A stretch of 64,000 nucleotides of DNA from Halomicrobium sp. LC1Hm. Lineage in GTDB: Archaea > Halobacteriota > Halobacteria > Halobacteriales > Haloarculaceae. This document shows positions 1 to 9,811 of the stretch, piece after piece; position 1 is the stretch's first letter, and every line of letters starts with the position of its first letter. The DNA lies in contig NZ_CP044129.1 in assembly GCF_009617995.1 (NCBI RefSeq), positions 806,001-870,000 of the forward strand, written 5' to 3'. The notes under the pieces are model-generated. The model ran no database searches. It saw nothing but the letters and a program-made list of their open reading frames with translations, and was not told the origin of the DNA. Made by a program: the position numbers and the translations under genes.

Positions 1-881
1 AACACCACGTCGAAGACTCGCTTCACTGCCCGTTCCTGCCAGTCCCAAGGCTCGACATCTATAGCCACGATTTCCTCAATCTCATCGTCGTCAACGAGGA
101 CGCTGTCAGCCTTGTCCCGATGGATCTTCGCGTCAACACCGTGTTCGTGACACGTCGCCAGCACGCCAAAGAATTCCTCGCGATCGGTCTCGTCGAAAGC
201 GAACACCGCGACGTCAACATCGTACTCAACGAGAATATCGTCAAGGCGTGAGAGTCCACCTAAACACTCCAGATTCGTCGTGTACGCTAGTGATTCGGTC
301 GTGATACCAGCACCATCAGCAACACGTAGTTGAGTCCCCGAATCCTCAACAACGTAGGGTGAGGGCGGTGAGACGTACCCAAAGACAGGGATATCGATCG
401 CCGCCAAGATGCGGTCGATCTCGCCCGGATCGTCGCCGACAATGATCGCCCGGCCGCTCTCACCACGCGCTGGCCGGCTTCGAATCGTCACGAACCACGC
501 CGGGATCGCCACGACGAGCAACGACCCCACAATCAGAAGCGTCGCACGCGGCAGGCGATATGTATAATCAAAATAGCCGATTGCCGCGAGGGCAAACAGC
601 GCGACGAGCATCCGCTTCACGGCGAGCATCGTGATGTCGAGGATCCTGTACGGTCTGGGTTTGTACAACGGCGAGAGCGCCAGTAGCACGACGACAGTAG
701 TCATTGCGGCTTCGAGGGCGAACTCTCTGCCCTCTGCGAGATCAAAAGGGAGATGTCCGATAACGGGGAGCAATCGAAAACCCGCTTGGACGAGTGGCTG
801 ATTAGCAACCGAGACTGCGGCCACGATCAACGCAAGGACCCCAGCAACGGAGATAATCCGATAGCGCCATCCACTCGCCAT
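1..881 (-). CDS. Polyprenyl glycosylphosphotransferase, 3' end cut by window
   Basis: A reading frame opens with ATG at 881 and runs off the left edge after 293 codons. The N-terminal half has four to five hydrophobic segments (about residues 8-30, 55-75, 90-110, 118-135). A soluble nucleotide-binding-like part follows, containing RAIIVGDDPGEIDRIL. The visible end reads ERAVKRVFDVV, which is where the catalytic bacterial sugar-transferase domain of the WcaJ/RfbP family begins. These enzymes move a sugar phosphate from a nucleotide sugar to a polyprenyl phosphate in the membrane, the first step of exopolysaccharide or glycan assembly. The catalytic domain itself is outside the window, so the assignment rests on topology and the junction motif. 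Confidence 0.72.
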   Translation of the reverse strand, partial: MASGWRYRIISVAGVLALIVAAVSVANQPLVQAGFRLLPVIGHLPFDLAEGREFALEAAMTTVVVLLALSPLYKPRPYRILDITMLAVKRMLVALFALAAIGYFDYTYRLPRATLLIVGSLLVVAIPAWFVTIRSRPARGESGRAIIVGDDPGEIDRILAAIDIPVFGYVSPPSPYVVEDSGTQLRVADGAGITTESLAYTTNLECLGGLSRLDDILVEYDVDVAVFAFDETDREEFFGVLATCHEHGVDAKIHRDKADSVLVDDDEIEEIVAIDVEPWDWQERAVKRVFDVV

Positions 882-1127
882 TGCCTTACCGTCATTCTCG
901 GTATATATACATAAATCGGTTACTGATCCTCGGACAGCTCTACGAACTACCCGTATACTTGTACTGAATATCCCACTAATTTATTAAATAGTATATGGGC
1001 CTGAAATATCTGTCAAGCAGGGCCCAACAGTCAACCGGTAGCCTCAGGTGGACTTGCTCGAAGAATATTCAAACGACAGTCACACGACCACCCACACACC
1101 ACGCAACGAGTGAAGTTTCGAACTTGG

Positions 1128-2336
1128 TCAGGGAGTATCCGAGATATTCAATGCCTCGACAACGATATCTGGACTTCGTAGTAATCTGTGTTCGAGATAG
1201 CTTCCTTCACTCTGACCGCCACCAGTGTGTTTAGACTCAGTTATTCCCAGGAAGGACTGTTCTTTGAGGAGTCGATAGACACGGTCTTCAGAGAGCGGGT
1301 CGGCACCTTCGCTCTCAGCAAGTGTTACGTAGAGCTTGTAGATTCTGTGCGTCCGGAACGCCTCTTGGGGCGGGTTATTAGCAGTGAGGAGAGCAAGTGC
1401 ATGGAGAATATGCTTCACATGTGGCGTCGTACCGCTCAGCAGTTTCTCGAAGCGATTGATTTCTGCTTGCTGGACTGCGTCATCGACGTGATCGACCGTA
1501 ACGGTCTCCGCACCCTCCTTCTCTGCGAGACGACCGGCTTCGTACAGCGTATCGATCGCTTTTCGTGCGTCACCATGTTCTTTTGCAGCCAGTGCAGCGA
1601 CCTTGGGTATGACGTCTGTGTCGAGAACGCCCGCTTCGAAAGCGTCCGTTCGGTCTTCCAGAATATGACGGAGCTGACCGGCATCGTACGGATCAAACAC
1701 CAGTTCGTTGTCCTGGAGACTCGAGTCGATTCGCTGATTCAGTCGGTCTCGATATTCGATCTTATTACTAACACAGATCGCGCCGACATGCGTGCTTGAT
1801 TTGCCACTCTCGCGTGCTCGAGAAAGGCTTCTGAGGAGTTCGTCATCGTCTAACTTATCGATCTCATCGAGGATTACGACGAGAGCGTCGACGGCAAATT
1901 CATCAAGAAGATCCCAGACAATATCACGATAATCCGAAGCGGCAATTCCGACTCGTGGAACATCCACGTCAGCCTCCAAATGCTGGACTAGCTCACGCGC
2001 CATTTCGCGGCTCGCTTTCGCATCCGTCTGATAATCAGAACAATCGACGTAGGCATACTGAAACGACACATCATTGCTCTTGGCCTCTTGATGAGCTTCC
2101 TGGGTGACACACCGAGTAACGAGTGACTTGCCAGTCCCTGTCTTCCCGTAGATGATCGTCGTTTCCGGTGGGCCTCCAACTGTTGCCGGTCCGAGTGCCT
2201 GGCCAATCGCGGTCACTTCGTCATCTCGACCAATGATACGGTCTAGTTCGGGAACGTGGCCGACCCGAACGAGTTCACGATTCGCAAAGACACCACCAGT
2301 CTCGAAGATGTTGTTCTTTCTATCAGAATTCGTCAT
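1128..2336 (-). CDS. orc1: Orc1/Cdc6 origin-binding initiator, copy 1
   Basis: 402 residues, from ATG at 2336; a longer frame to 2375 exists, but the MTNSDRKNN start fits relatives better. AAA+ initiator that binds origin recognition boxes and loads the MCM helicase. Walker A is GKTGTGKS and Walker B is VVILDEIDKLD; the C-terminal third is a winged helix that reads the origin repeat. The origin lies directly upstream (2371-2714), and one more repeat copy is just past the stop codon (1093-1115). Origin-adjacent orc genes are usual in haloarchaea. The repeat differs from those around the other two orc genes here, which suggests each initiator has its own origin. Confidence 0.95.
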   Translation of the reverse strand: MTNSDRKNNIFETGGVFANRELVRVGHVPELDRIIGRDDEVTAIGQALGPATVGGPPETTIIYGKTGTGKSLVTRCVTQEAHQEAKSNDVSFQYAYVDCSDYQTDAKASREMARELVQHLEADVDVPRVGIAASDYRDIVWDLLDEFAVDALVVILDEIDKLDDDELLRSLSRARESGKSSTHVGAICVSNKIEYRDRLNQRIDSSLQDNELVFDPYDAGQLRHILEDRTDAFEAGVLDTDVIPKVAALAAKEHGDARKAIDTLYEAGRLAEKEGAETVTVDHVDDAVQQAEINRFEKLLSGTTPHVKHILHALALLTANNPPQEAFRTHRIYKLYVTLAESEGADPLSEDRVYRLLKEQSFLGITESKHTGGGQSEGSYLEHRLLRSPDIVVEALNISDTP

Positions 2337-2370
2337 TCGGTACCTAAGACTGATCTGGACCCAATATAAA

Positions 2371-2714
2371 ACCACTGGCCATGTAACGAGTGAAGTGGTA
2401 CTGAAGACTTCTAAAGCCTCTATTTTATGTATTCTACTATATTTATATTCTTATCTTGCAGTCTATACACACCAAACAACGAGTGAAAGTCTCTATCCGT
2501 CCTTCCACATATCTCTCGTTGTTTGGTGTGTCTCTCTTGCTGAAGAGATGAGATCTCGCTGGTTTCGTCTGGCTGTTCACTCGTTACGAGGTGTGTCTGT
2601 GTATCCTGAAATCCCTGGCTACGGTCTCAATAGCTTCAAAACGAGAAGGCGCTACGACATCAAGACGGCAAGTGCGAGATGCCAGTCTTCACTCGTTATC
2701 CGGTGTGTCTGTGT
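2371..2714. other. Replication origin 1: repeat cluster with AT-rich core
   Basis: Copies of a ~23-bp box, consensus CACACACC-N4-AACGAGTGAAG, lie at 2371-2395 (weaker) and 2467-2489 in one orientation, and at 2515-2531, 2576-2601 and 2688-2714 in the opposite one. A further copy is at 1093-1115, beyond the orc gene. Between 2396 and 2466 is a very AT-rich stretch (TATTTTATGTATTC and onward) that can serve as the unwinding element. Inverted boxes around AT-rich DNA next to an orc gene is the standard archaeal origin layout. The remaining 2715-2950 shows no gene. Confidence 0.85.
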
Positions 2715-2950
2715 TGTGACCCCATCCGTCGTATTGAGTGTGTGGCGATTCAAGCGGTATTGGAAGTGTATCGATGCCGTTCCACGGTCGAGGAATGTGG
2801 CATCGATAGCACCGTGTAATCTGGATCATAGATCTTCGCAGACTCCCGAAGGAACTGCCCCACACCGACGACATGGGTACCCTCGCAAACAACCGGTACA
2901 ACACTGGCGATGCAGCTTGCGAACCAAACTCCCCAAGAGCAGTTCCAGAC

Positions 2951-5005
2951 TTACTCCCTCCCATCGATCGCACTCACTTCGTACTCACTCGCTCGCACTC
3001 GCAAGGGGAACCAGCCCTCTTCATCGATCCCGAGCAGCGCTTCCGAGTAGCCATCCTCCTCGTTCCCCGCCTTCGCCGTCCGAACCCAGTTCACTTCACG
3101 CTCACTCAGGTCGAACCACTCTGCCAGTTTCTCTGCCTCCTCGTTTACCCGATGGATCACCGTCATCGAACAGAGACTCGCAATCGTCCGCGTCTCTGGA
3201 GTCAGTGCGAACTCTCCACCCGTCTGCGTGATGAAGTGCAGTGAGAGATTGTAGTGACGCGAGTGACGAACAGCCGTCTCCAGGAACGATAGTGAGGTCG
3301 CATCGTTCATCAGGTAGTGGGCTTCGTCGATCGCGAAGACGACCTTCTTGTCCGTCTGCTTGGCTCGCTCGTAGACGGCGTTGAACAGCACCTGCATCAT
3401 CAGGCTCGTCTCACCGCGACCGCGGGCACCCTCCTCCTGGTGCAGATCCAGGTAGACCGCCGGCGAGTCCAGATCGAATTCGGTCTCGCGAGCGAGGTTG
3501 GCGAGATCACCGCCCTCGCGGAAGGATGGACGAAGATCCTTCAGCAGCGCCTGGGCGTCGTCTCGAACGCTTGCCTGTTCGCCCTCGGTTGCATAGCCGA
3601 AGCTCGCTGGCTCTTCGAGCAGCGATTCGAGGACCGAGATGACGTCGTCGACGGTCGGTGAGGACCGGGAGTGCGTCGCCGGATCACGCGTAATTCCCTT
3701 TCGATCGTAGGCTTCCTGGAGTCCTCGACGAAGTGTCTGTTTCCGATCGGCCAGTGGGTTGGTCGCGACGACTTCGAAGAACGTCTCGAAGAAGGTCATC
3801 GTCCGGGAGAGCTGTTCGGCCCACGGATCGAGATCAGGGACCGAATCGAGAATCTCGGGTGGCGTGGGCTGAATCTCCAGCGGATTCAGCCCGCGGGTGC
3901 CACCGACGGTAATGCGCTCGCCGTCCAGCGCGTCATTCACACCTGCAAAGCCTTGCAGCGGATCGAGCATAATGACGATCGTGTCGAGATCGTACATCCG
4001 CCGACGGACGAGCTGGAGTTTCGTCGAGAAAGATTTCCCGGCCCCGAGTTGCCCGATCACCATCTTACAGTAGCCCGTCTCGCGATTGAATCGATCGAGG
4101 ATCATCGGGCTCTCGTTCAGCGCGTAGGTGCCGTACTCGATGCCGGGTTCGGCAAACGCACCGGAAACGAAGGGAAACATCGCACCGACAGCGCCAGCGA
4201 GCATCGGGGTTCGCGTCGACAGCGAGTGGTCGAGTTTGTTCAGTCCGATCGGGCTCCCCGAGATGAGCGTCTCGAGTTGCTGCCAGCGCGGCGTCACGGG
4301 CGTGAGATTCGCCGGTGGCTGTCTGGCCGTCTTCCGGACGCCGCCGTTCCCCAGAGCACTCTCGGTTTCGGCGTGGCTGGTGAGGTACGTCGAGACGTCG
4401 AAGGCTTTCGTGGAACTGTTGCGAAGCGCATCGTAGAGATCCTGGTAATCCGTGAGGTCTTTCTGGAGCCCCCGGGCACTGGCACGTCGGCGTTCGCTCA
4501 GGTACTCCACGTCCGCTTCGAGTTCCTCGATGTGGTTTTCGAGTGCATCGAGCGTCCCAGCCGTCTCTCGGGGATCGATGTGGATCGCGATGTCACTGTC
4601 TCTGGTCGCCGGCGACGCGTAGAGTCGTTCGAGGAAGCCATCGGTCGGTGTCTCCGGATACTCAGCCACCCAGCGTGAGCGAGCCCACGTATCGCCCAGT
4701 TGCACGCTCCGTGGCGTCGTCTCGATGCCCGAGGGACCGACGAGGGCGCTGTGAATGGCTTCCGGGGTCGGAAGCTCACTGCTCGATGGATCGTAGGTCA
4801 CGCTGATGTCCGCAGTATCGGGCTGGTCGTCGGAACCAGTCGGCGATTCCTGCGAACCCGAGTCCGACGTGTCTGTAGCTGACCCGGAGTGGTTTGAGAG
4901 ACCGGACTGTGGTTTACCGCCCGAGTTGTGTATATCCCCGTCCGTATCTTGCCCCTCACTGGCTGGAGTGGCCAGCCCGAGGGCAGCGAGGAATCGGCCG
5001 ATCAT
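2951..5005 (-). CDS. VirB4/TraC-like type IV secretion ATPase
   Basis: 684 residues. The first ~70 residues are low complexity (Ser, Asp, Gly). A coiled-coil-like stretch (about 150-175) precedes the ATPase domain. Walker A is IGQLGAGKSFS (about 317-327) and Walker B is VVFAIDEAHYL (about 555-565), followed by FITQTGGEF, as in VirB4/TraC/HerA ATPases. These hexameric ATPases sit at the cytoplasmic face of the membrane and power pilus assembly or DNA transfer. The start codon overlaps the stop of the upstream gene by 4 bases (ATGA), so the two are probably translationally coupled. It is the last gene of the leftward operon starting at 9541. Conjugation as the role is inference. Confidence 0.85.
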   Translation of the reverse strand: MIGRFLAALGLATPASEGQDTDGDIHNSGGKPQSGLSNHSGSATDTSDSGSQESPTGSDDQPDTADISVTYDPSSSELPTPEAIHSALVGPSGIETTPRSVQLGDTWARSRWVAEYPETPTDGFLERLYASPATRDSDIAIHIDPRETAGTLDALENHIEELEADVEYLSERRRASARGLQKDLTDYQDLYDALRNSSTKAFDVSTYLTSHAETESALGNGGVRKTARQPPANLTPVTPRWQQLETLISGSPIGLNKLDHSLSTRTPMLAGAVGAMFPFVSGAFAEPGIEYGTYALNESPMILDRFNRETGYCKMVIGQLGAGKSFSTKLQLVRRRMYDLDTIVIMLDPLQGFAGVNDALDGERITVGGTRGLNPLEIQPTPPEILDSVPDLDPWAEQLSRTMTFFETFFEVVATNPLADRKQTLRRGLQEAYDRKGITRDPATHSRSSPTVDDVISVLESLLEEPASFGYATEGEQASVRDDAQALLKDLRPSFREGGDLANLARETEFDLDSPAVYLDLHQEEGARGRGETSLMMQVLFNAVYERAKQTDKKVVFAIDEAHYLMNDATSLSFLETAVRHSRHYNLSLHFITQTGGEFALTPETRTIASLCSMTVIHRVNEEAEKLAEWFDLSEREVNWVRTAKAGNEEDGYSEALLGIDEEGWFPLRVRASEYEVSAIDGRE

Positions 5006-6018
5006 GGCGTCGCCTCCCCGGTGACCGATCGAGTACGGGCAAGCGCATCCAGCGTCTGGGCCTCGTACTCATCCTGCGTCCAGAACTGACCCAGAACGGC
5101 CAGCGACTCCTCGGCTGACAGTCGGGCCGTTCCACAGCCTTCGATCTCTCGTAGTCCGCCTTCGAGGCGTCTGAGCCGATTGTCGAGTTCCTCGAACATC
5201 GCCTGCTGTTCATCGAGCACACGCGGCGCGAACCACGCACTGAGGAAGGCACCCAGTATGGGAAGCTTCGAGAGTTGCTGCAGGATGCTCTCCTGATCGA
5301 ACTGGACTTCACGAGGTGTGACCGGGACGATGACGTAGTGGTCGCGGATCGTCATCTGACGATTTGTGACGTCCTCGGCGTACCACGACCGATAGCCCTC
5401 GATGAGTTTGGCGAGTTTCGGATTGTCCCTGACGTCTGGATCGTCGAGTCGGTCGTCGTAGTGGGCCAGATACTCCTCGACGGGGAAGTCCTGTGTCGTC
5501 GAGTAGAGCTGGATCGGGAACTCGACCGTCGAGTTGAGGACACCGGCGAAGGCATTTGCCTGCTTGCTCCATTCGGCATCTGTCGCCAGGGCCATCGTCG
5601 GGGGATCGACCTGGATCATCCCGACGAATGCACCATCCGTCCGTTCCAGCGCGTCGTGTTCGGAGTGTAGTCGGGCGAGTTGCGTGTACTGTTTGGCATC
5701 CTCGAAGTCGTGCTCGTTCGACGACCGGAGCCAGCCCAGATAGACACTGATCCATTCGATACTGGATGTATAGCCAGGGGTGAGAAAGACGAAGAGTGCG
5801 CCGACCAGAACGGCGAGGCCGGCGAGTGGAAGCGTTAGCGTCTGGAGTGGATACTCACCGATCGTCACCGAGTTCGGTAGTAGCACCTGCACAAACAGGA
5901 GTACAACGACTGCGGGAAAGAGCGCGACAGCAGCGTCGCTGATCGTGTAGGTGCCAATGAGCGTTGCGTCTGTCCCGAGGAATTTCGGGATTCGTTTTGC
6001 GGGGTCACGTTGTGCCAT
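5002..6018 (-). CDS. VirB3/PrgI-like two-helix membrane protein
   Basis: 338 residues. Two hydrophobic helices lie near the N terminus (about 27-48 and 62-82, containing FPAVVVLLFVQVLL and LAVLVGALFVFL). A long soluble region follows, ending in a coiled-coil-like part (QAMFEELDNRLRRLEGG). This arrangement, with a VirB4 ATPase gene immediately downstream and overlapping by 4 bases, matches VirB3/PrgI-type partners, which dock the ATPase to the membrane. In some systems VirB3 and VirB4 are fused. Sequence similarity to bacterial VirB3 is not visible by eye, so the assignment is from topology and position. Confidence 0.6.
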   Translation of the reverse strand: MAQRDPAKRIPKFLGTDATLIGTYTISDAAVALFPAVVVLLFVQVLLPNSVTIGEYPLQTLTLPLAGLAVLVGALFVFLTPGYTSSIEWISVYLGWLRSSNEHDFEDAKQYTQLARLHSEHDALERTDGAFVGMIQVDPPTMALATDAEWSKQANAFAGVLNSTVEFPIQLYSTTQDFPVEEYLAHYDDRLDDPDVRDNPKLAKLIEGYRSWYAEDVTNRQMTIRDHYVIVPVTPREVQFDQESILQQLSKLPILGAFLSAWFAPRVLDEQQAMFEELDNRLRRLEGGLREIEGCGTARLSAEESLAVLGQFWTQDEYEAQTLDALARTRSVTGEATP

Positions 6019-6029
6019 GAGATTCGGGA

Positions 6030-7328
6030 TTAGTTGATGTAGCGCGGTCGGTCGTCTGGATCGTACGTGCCATTCTCGTCGTCGTTGCCGTCCGTCTGGG
6101 AGGTATCGTCGTCCGAGCGATCACGGAGTGTCGAGAAGTCACCCGCTCTCGAATCATCGGTGGAACCGTTCCCCGATGTCGAGCTGGTCGATTCGGACTC
6201 GCCCGGCGACGTCGATGCCGAACCATCGGTTGCAGCGTTCGGCCCTGTGGAGTTGCCAGTCCGCTCAGCGATTCGCTCTCGGAGCGAGACACTCGTTTCT
6301 CTAAGACGCGAGCCTGCCGAGTGGGCCTGGGAGTCGCCAGAGCCGAGGACCGTCTGTCCATCACGTTTGACTGCAGCGTCACCGCGGACACCGCGTGCGA
6401 AGTTCTGTCCACCGTGGGCGGTCGTCTGTGCTCCCTGACTCGCGCTCTGGACGCGATTCCGGGCAGTTCTGCCCGATGTGTGATGTCCAGCGCGCTCGCC
6501 GAAGACGAAGATCGCACCCGCTTGCCAGAAGAGCAGGAGTGGCGAGACGACGGCGACGAAGGGGATAATCAGTGCAACCACCCAGGCCATGATGCCATCC
6601 TGGGAGAAGGCGAAGCTCTCACCGAGCAAGGCACCGAGCCGAAAGAGGAGCGCCACCGGGATCGTCATGAACAGGAACGGTGCGTAGAAGCCAGCCAGTC
6701 GCTGCATGAACCGCGAGACGAGTGAGAAGGGCCCCACGCCCGGAATCCAGAAGACGATCAGCAGCGGCATCAACAGGACGAACAGGTAGAGCATGACGTG
6801 GCGCGTGAAGTAGATGAGCGCGATCAGCACGAACAGGACGAGATCGACGGTCAGTGAGAGCAACAGTCCAAGCAGGCCGATGACGCTGAACGACGTCACT
6901 TCGAACAGTGTCATGGTTGCGAGATCCGGTGCGAGGTACCGTCCGAGTCCGTCCATGAGTCGGAGTGAAAATGACGAGATCCACCACCACGAGAGGATCC
7001 CCAGCAGTCCCGAGAAGGCCCGTCGCTTGAGTTTCGTCTGATGGTAGCTACTGAAGAGGTGATTCGTCGACTCGAAGAAGATCACGAGGGCAATCGAGAG
7101 GCCATACAGGAAGAGGACGAGTGGAATCAGTCCCTCCCAGTAGTATTCGTAGATCTGTGGCCACGCGCCGTTGGTCGGTGCCTCAAACACCGAATCAGGA
7201 GCTGGTGTGCTGACGATCGTCTCGACGAGCTCGGATCCTTCGTTCTGGATGACCTGCTCGATCGGCTCGAAGAGGGCACGGAGGAAATCCGAGAGAGCCT
7301 CCGGAATGATATCGCCCAGTGCCTGCAT
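6030..7328 (-). CDS. VirB6/TrbL-like polytopic membrane protein
   Basis: 432 residues from ATG at 7328 (MQALGDIIPEALSDF). The open frame continues upstream to 7583, but that part overlaps the preceding gene and has no membrane or family character. Six or more hydrophobic segments fill the middle (about 65-90, 110-130, 145-190, 200-225, 240-265, 275-305). The last ~120 residues are polar, Ser/Thr/Asp-rich and probably disordered. Size, topology and position between a VirB2-like and VirB3/VirB4-like genes fit VirB6/TrbL, the inner-membrane channel part of type IV secretion machines. The gap to the next gene is 11 bases. Confidence 0.62.
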   Translation of the reverse strand: MQALGDIIPEALSDFLRALFEPIEQVIQNEGSELVETIVSTPAPDSVFEAPTNGAWPQIYEYYWEGLIPLVLFLYGLSIALVIFFESTNHLFSSYHQTKLKRRAFSGLLGILSWWWISSFSLRLMDGLGRYLAPDLATMTLFEVTSFSVIGLLGLLLSLTVDLVLFVLIALIYFTRHVMLYLFVLLMPLLIVFWIPGVGPFSLVSRFMQRLAGFYAPFLFMTIPVALLFRLGALLGESFAFSQDGIMAWVVALIIPFVAVVSPLLLFWQAGAIFVFGERAGHHTSGRTARNRVQSASQGAQTTAHGGQNFARGVRGDAAVKRDGQTVLGSGDSQAHSAGSRLRETSVSLRERIAERTGNSTGPNAATDGSASTSPGESESTSSTSGNGSTDDSRAGDFSTLRDRSDDDTSQTDGNDDENGTYDPDDRPRYIN

Positions 7329-7377
7329 CAGGACCACCCCATAGCGTGTTGCAGGAGTGGGTCTCGCTGGACGAGTC

Positions 7378-9090
7378 TCACTGGAACCTCCAGGGCGGCC
7401 AGACACCCCAGCCAGTAATTCGATCGATGAGGAAGACCCCGATTCCGAACAGCCCTGCTGCGAGGACGAATTGAGAGAGCGTTCCCAGCACATCGAGGAC
7501 ACTACCGCCGACCAGCATACTCGTCTGTGAACCGGTGTAGGCAGGGTTCCGTCGCCACCACGCACTGGGGTGATAGCGAGCACTCACCGATCCCTGCTCC
7601 CGTGGGATGGTGACGTTCGCAGTGCCATTCGCTGTCGTGTTCACTCGCTCGTCGCCGACAGTGAGGTACCCGTCTCGGCCCGAAGTCCTGATCGGCACAC
7701 CGGTCTGGGCATCAGATAGTGAGACCTGGAGCGATGTCGTGCCAGTGTCAGTGGATTCGGTTTGGACTCGCAGCGAGACCGTACTCTCGTTGATCGGGAT
7801 GGTTTCGAACTCATCGAGTGGCCGCGTCTGTTCGACACCGCGAACGAGACCGATCGCTCGGATCGACGCATCGTCTGGCAGTGGCTCACTGGGATCATGG
7901 TCTTCGGCGTGTGTCCGCCAGCGGGTCGCGATTCCGAACGTCGCCGTATATGGAGACTCGACGACGTCGAGGGCAACCGAGTCTGGTAACGTGGGCGGTG
8001 TCCGTTCCCCACCAAATGCCTCGGTAATTGCGACATCGCTTCGGGGGCTCGCGGTTGGTCCGACCTCCATCGGGAACGAATGGACAGTGAGGGGATGGAC
8101 GGGCGAGTGAACGCGCTCAGTGGAGTCACTGGTCCGTTCCTCCAACGTATCCCAGCGAGGATCGCGAGCCGTATAGAAGCGCCAGACACCATGTATCGAG
8201 CCTGTTGCAGTGTTCCGCTCGAAGCCAACCCACGGTTCCGGTGTGTAGGCTACGACGCCACGATCGCCATCGGGAAACTGCCCGACGTACCCCGAGAGTT
8301 CGATATCGTGTGGTCGGACGCGTATCGAATCGGAGACCGTCGTGGTCTGCGTTCGCTCGCGTGTCGTCTGGTTCCGCGCCGTGCACGTCGCCGTCGTATT
8401 GTTGTAGGTCGCACACGCCTCGCGTTCTCGCTCCCACGTCGTCGCGATATCGGCCTCGAAACGAACGGTACTGTTCGTCGAGTAGCGTGATGCAAAGTCT
8501 CCTTCCTCGAAGGCGAGTTCGGGAGTCTGTGAGCCGGATGCTGAATCGGCAAGCTGGTCGTCGACGTACAGTCGTGTGTCCGTGATCGTTGACTCACTGA
8601 GCGAATGGGTTACCGTCACGTTCCCATCGTCCGATGTTCGAGTGGCCGGCAGTGAGACCCGGTAGTCGATGAAGCCCGTGACGTTCCCGTCCGTGCCCAC
8701 GTACAGTGTGCCCTCGTTGTCGGTGAGATGGACTTGCGTCGACGGCTGCACGAGACTGATCGTCGCATGGGCGTCCCTGATCACACCGCTGTCCCGTGGA
8801 CTGGCATGTGCTGGGACCAGTGAGCGATCGAGTCCCGTCGAGGGGAACTCCTCAGACTCTCCGTCGTTCCACGTCCGGACCGCGTCCGGTGGCTGATCGA
8901 ACGGGACATCAGTCTGGCTCCCGATCGTAACGAGCGCATCTGTATCGGAGTGAGCAGCCACATCCGCGTCCAGCGACCAGAGAGTCACAAACGTCGAATT
9001 GTTGATGCCGTGTTCGGGTTCAGAAGGTGAATGGCCCTGGACAGCGACTGGGACGGTCGCTACGAGGGCCAGTGTGAGACAGAGGACCAT
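7378..9090 (-). CDS. Secreted, C-terminally anchored surface protein of the transfer operon
   Basis: 570 residues from ATG at 9090 (MVLCLTLALVATVPV, a signal peptide probably cut near VQGH). The longer frame to 9180 overlaps the upstream gene. The body is Thr/Ser/Asp-rich with many short beta-type stretches and several N-x-S/T sites. One transmembrane helix near the end (SQFVLAAGLFGIGVFLI) is followed by a short basic tail. It is therefore probably an outside-facing protein held by its C terminus. I recognise no domain. Its place between the VirB2-like and VirB6-like genes suggests a surface part of the secretion or mating apparatus, such as an adhesin or pore shell. Confidence 0.7.
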   Translation of the reverse strand: MVLCLTLALVATVPVAVQGHSPSEPEHGINNSTFVTLWSLDADVAAHSDTDALVTIGSQTDVPFDQPPDAVRTWNDGESEEFPSTGLDRSLVPAHASPRDSGVIRDAHATISLVQPSTQVHLTDNEGTLYVGTDGNVTGFIDYRVSLPATRTSDDGNVTVTHSLSESTITDTRLYVDDQLADSASGSQTPELAFEEGDFASRYSTNSTVRFEADIATTWEREREACATYNNTTATCTARNQTTRERTQTTTVSDSIRVRPHDIELSGYVGQFPDGDRGVVAYTPEPWVGFERNTATGSIHGVWRFYTARDPRWDTLEERTSDSTERVHSPVHPLTVHSFPMEVGPTASPRSDVAITEAFGGERTPPTLPDSVALDVVESPYTATFGIATRWRTHAEDHDPSEPLPDDASIRAIGLVRGVEQTRPLDEFETIPINESTVSLRVQTESTDTGTTSLQVSLSDAQTGVPIRTSGRDGYLTVGDERVNTTANGTANVTIPREQGSVSARYHPSAWWRRNPAYTGSQTSMLVGGSVLDVLGTLSQFVLAAGLFGIGVFLIDRITGWGVWPPWRFQ

Positions 9091-9103
9091 TCGCCGGTGC
9101 CCC

Positions 9104-9541
9104 TTAGAACCCACAACTCGTCCCACCCGCCACGACGTTGTTGAGGATGAATCCGAGGATCGTCGTCGCGAGTGGTGCAACGATCACACCCCAGATGACG
9201 CCCTGATTGCGGACCTCTTTGAGTTCCTTCTTCATGTCCGCTCGCCGGATCGTCGGGATCGCAACCGTCGCGCCGAGTGCGAGAACGCCGCCGATCAGTG
9301 GCCCACCGAACTGGATCACCGTAAACAGATTCTGGATCGTCTGGGCCATCGACGAGTCACAGAACGCCGTCCCGATCGCCGTCGCGTTGTGAGCGTCCGC
9401 CAGCGCGGGGTCGACGGCGACGAGGCCGACGACGGCCATGGCCAGCACGCTGCCGACAAGCCGTTGCAGCACCCGCACCCGGGACCGTGAGATACTCGCT
9501 GCTCGATTCGAACTGCCAGCGTTGGGACTATCCGATGTCAT
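9104..9541 (-). CDS. VirB2/TrbC-like pilin candidate
   Basis: 145 residues. An N-terminal positive region leads into a hydrophobic signal segment (VLAMAVVGLVAVDPALADA, with an AxA-type site). Two further hydrophobic helices follow (FTVIQFGGPLIGGVLALGA and VIWGVIVAPLATTILGFIL) around a short charged loop. This signal-plus-two-helix layout is that of VirB2/TrbC major pilins. It is the first gene of a five-gene leftward operon with close spacing (13 bases to the next gene). The promoter must lie in 9542-9811, which holds no other gene, but I see no decisive TATA box there. Confidence 0.62.
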   Translation of the reverse strand: MTSDSPNAGSSNRAASISRSRVRVLQRLVGSVLAMAVVGLVAVDPALADAHNATAIGTAFCDSSMAQTIQNLFTVIQFGGPLIGGVLALGATVAIPTIRRADMKKELKEVRNQGVIWGVIVAPLATTILGFILNNVVAGGTSCGF

Positions 9542-9811
9542 TGTTTCAGAGAGCGACCGCTTCGTACCGTCACCGCCACCCAGCGACGAACGGCGAGCAG
9601 TCAGTATTGAAACGAGCGGGCAAGTCGGACATAAGCGTTCGTATTCTTCCGAAAAAGTCTACTTCTGGCTGAAATTTCTGCACGATAGCGTGTTTATATG
9701 GGTTGTATTTGGTGTATACCTGTATTCTATATGGAGTGCAATCGTGGACAACACCACACCTCTCCCTGTGCGAGGAAACGAACGACAACACCCCACAGAA
9801 CCAGTAGCGGG

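Noticed and set aside
3671-4678. Long plus-strand open frame opposite the VirB4-like gene
   Set aside because: Arg-rich mirror of the real gene with no recognisable motif; GC-rich antisense frames are often open in haloarchaea.
6030-7583. 517-residue version of the VirB6-like protein
   Set aside because: The first 85 residues overlap the preceding gene antisense-free but lack hydrophobic helices or family sense; ATG at 7328 gives a natural start.
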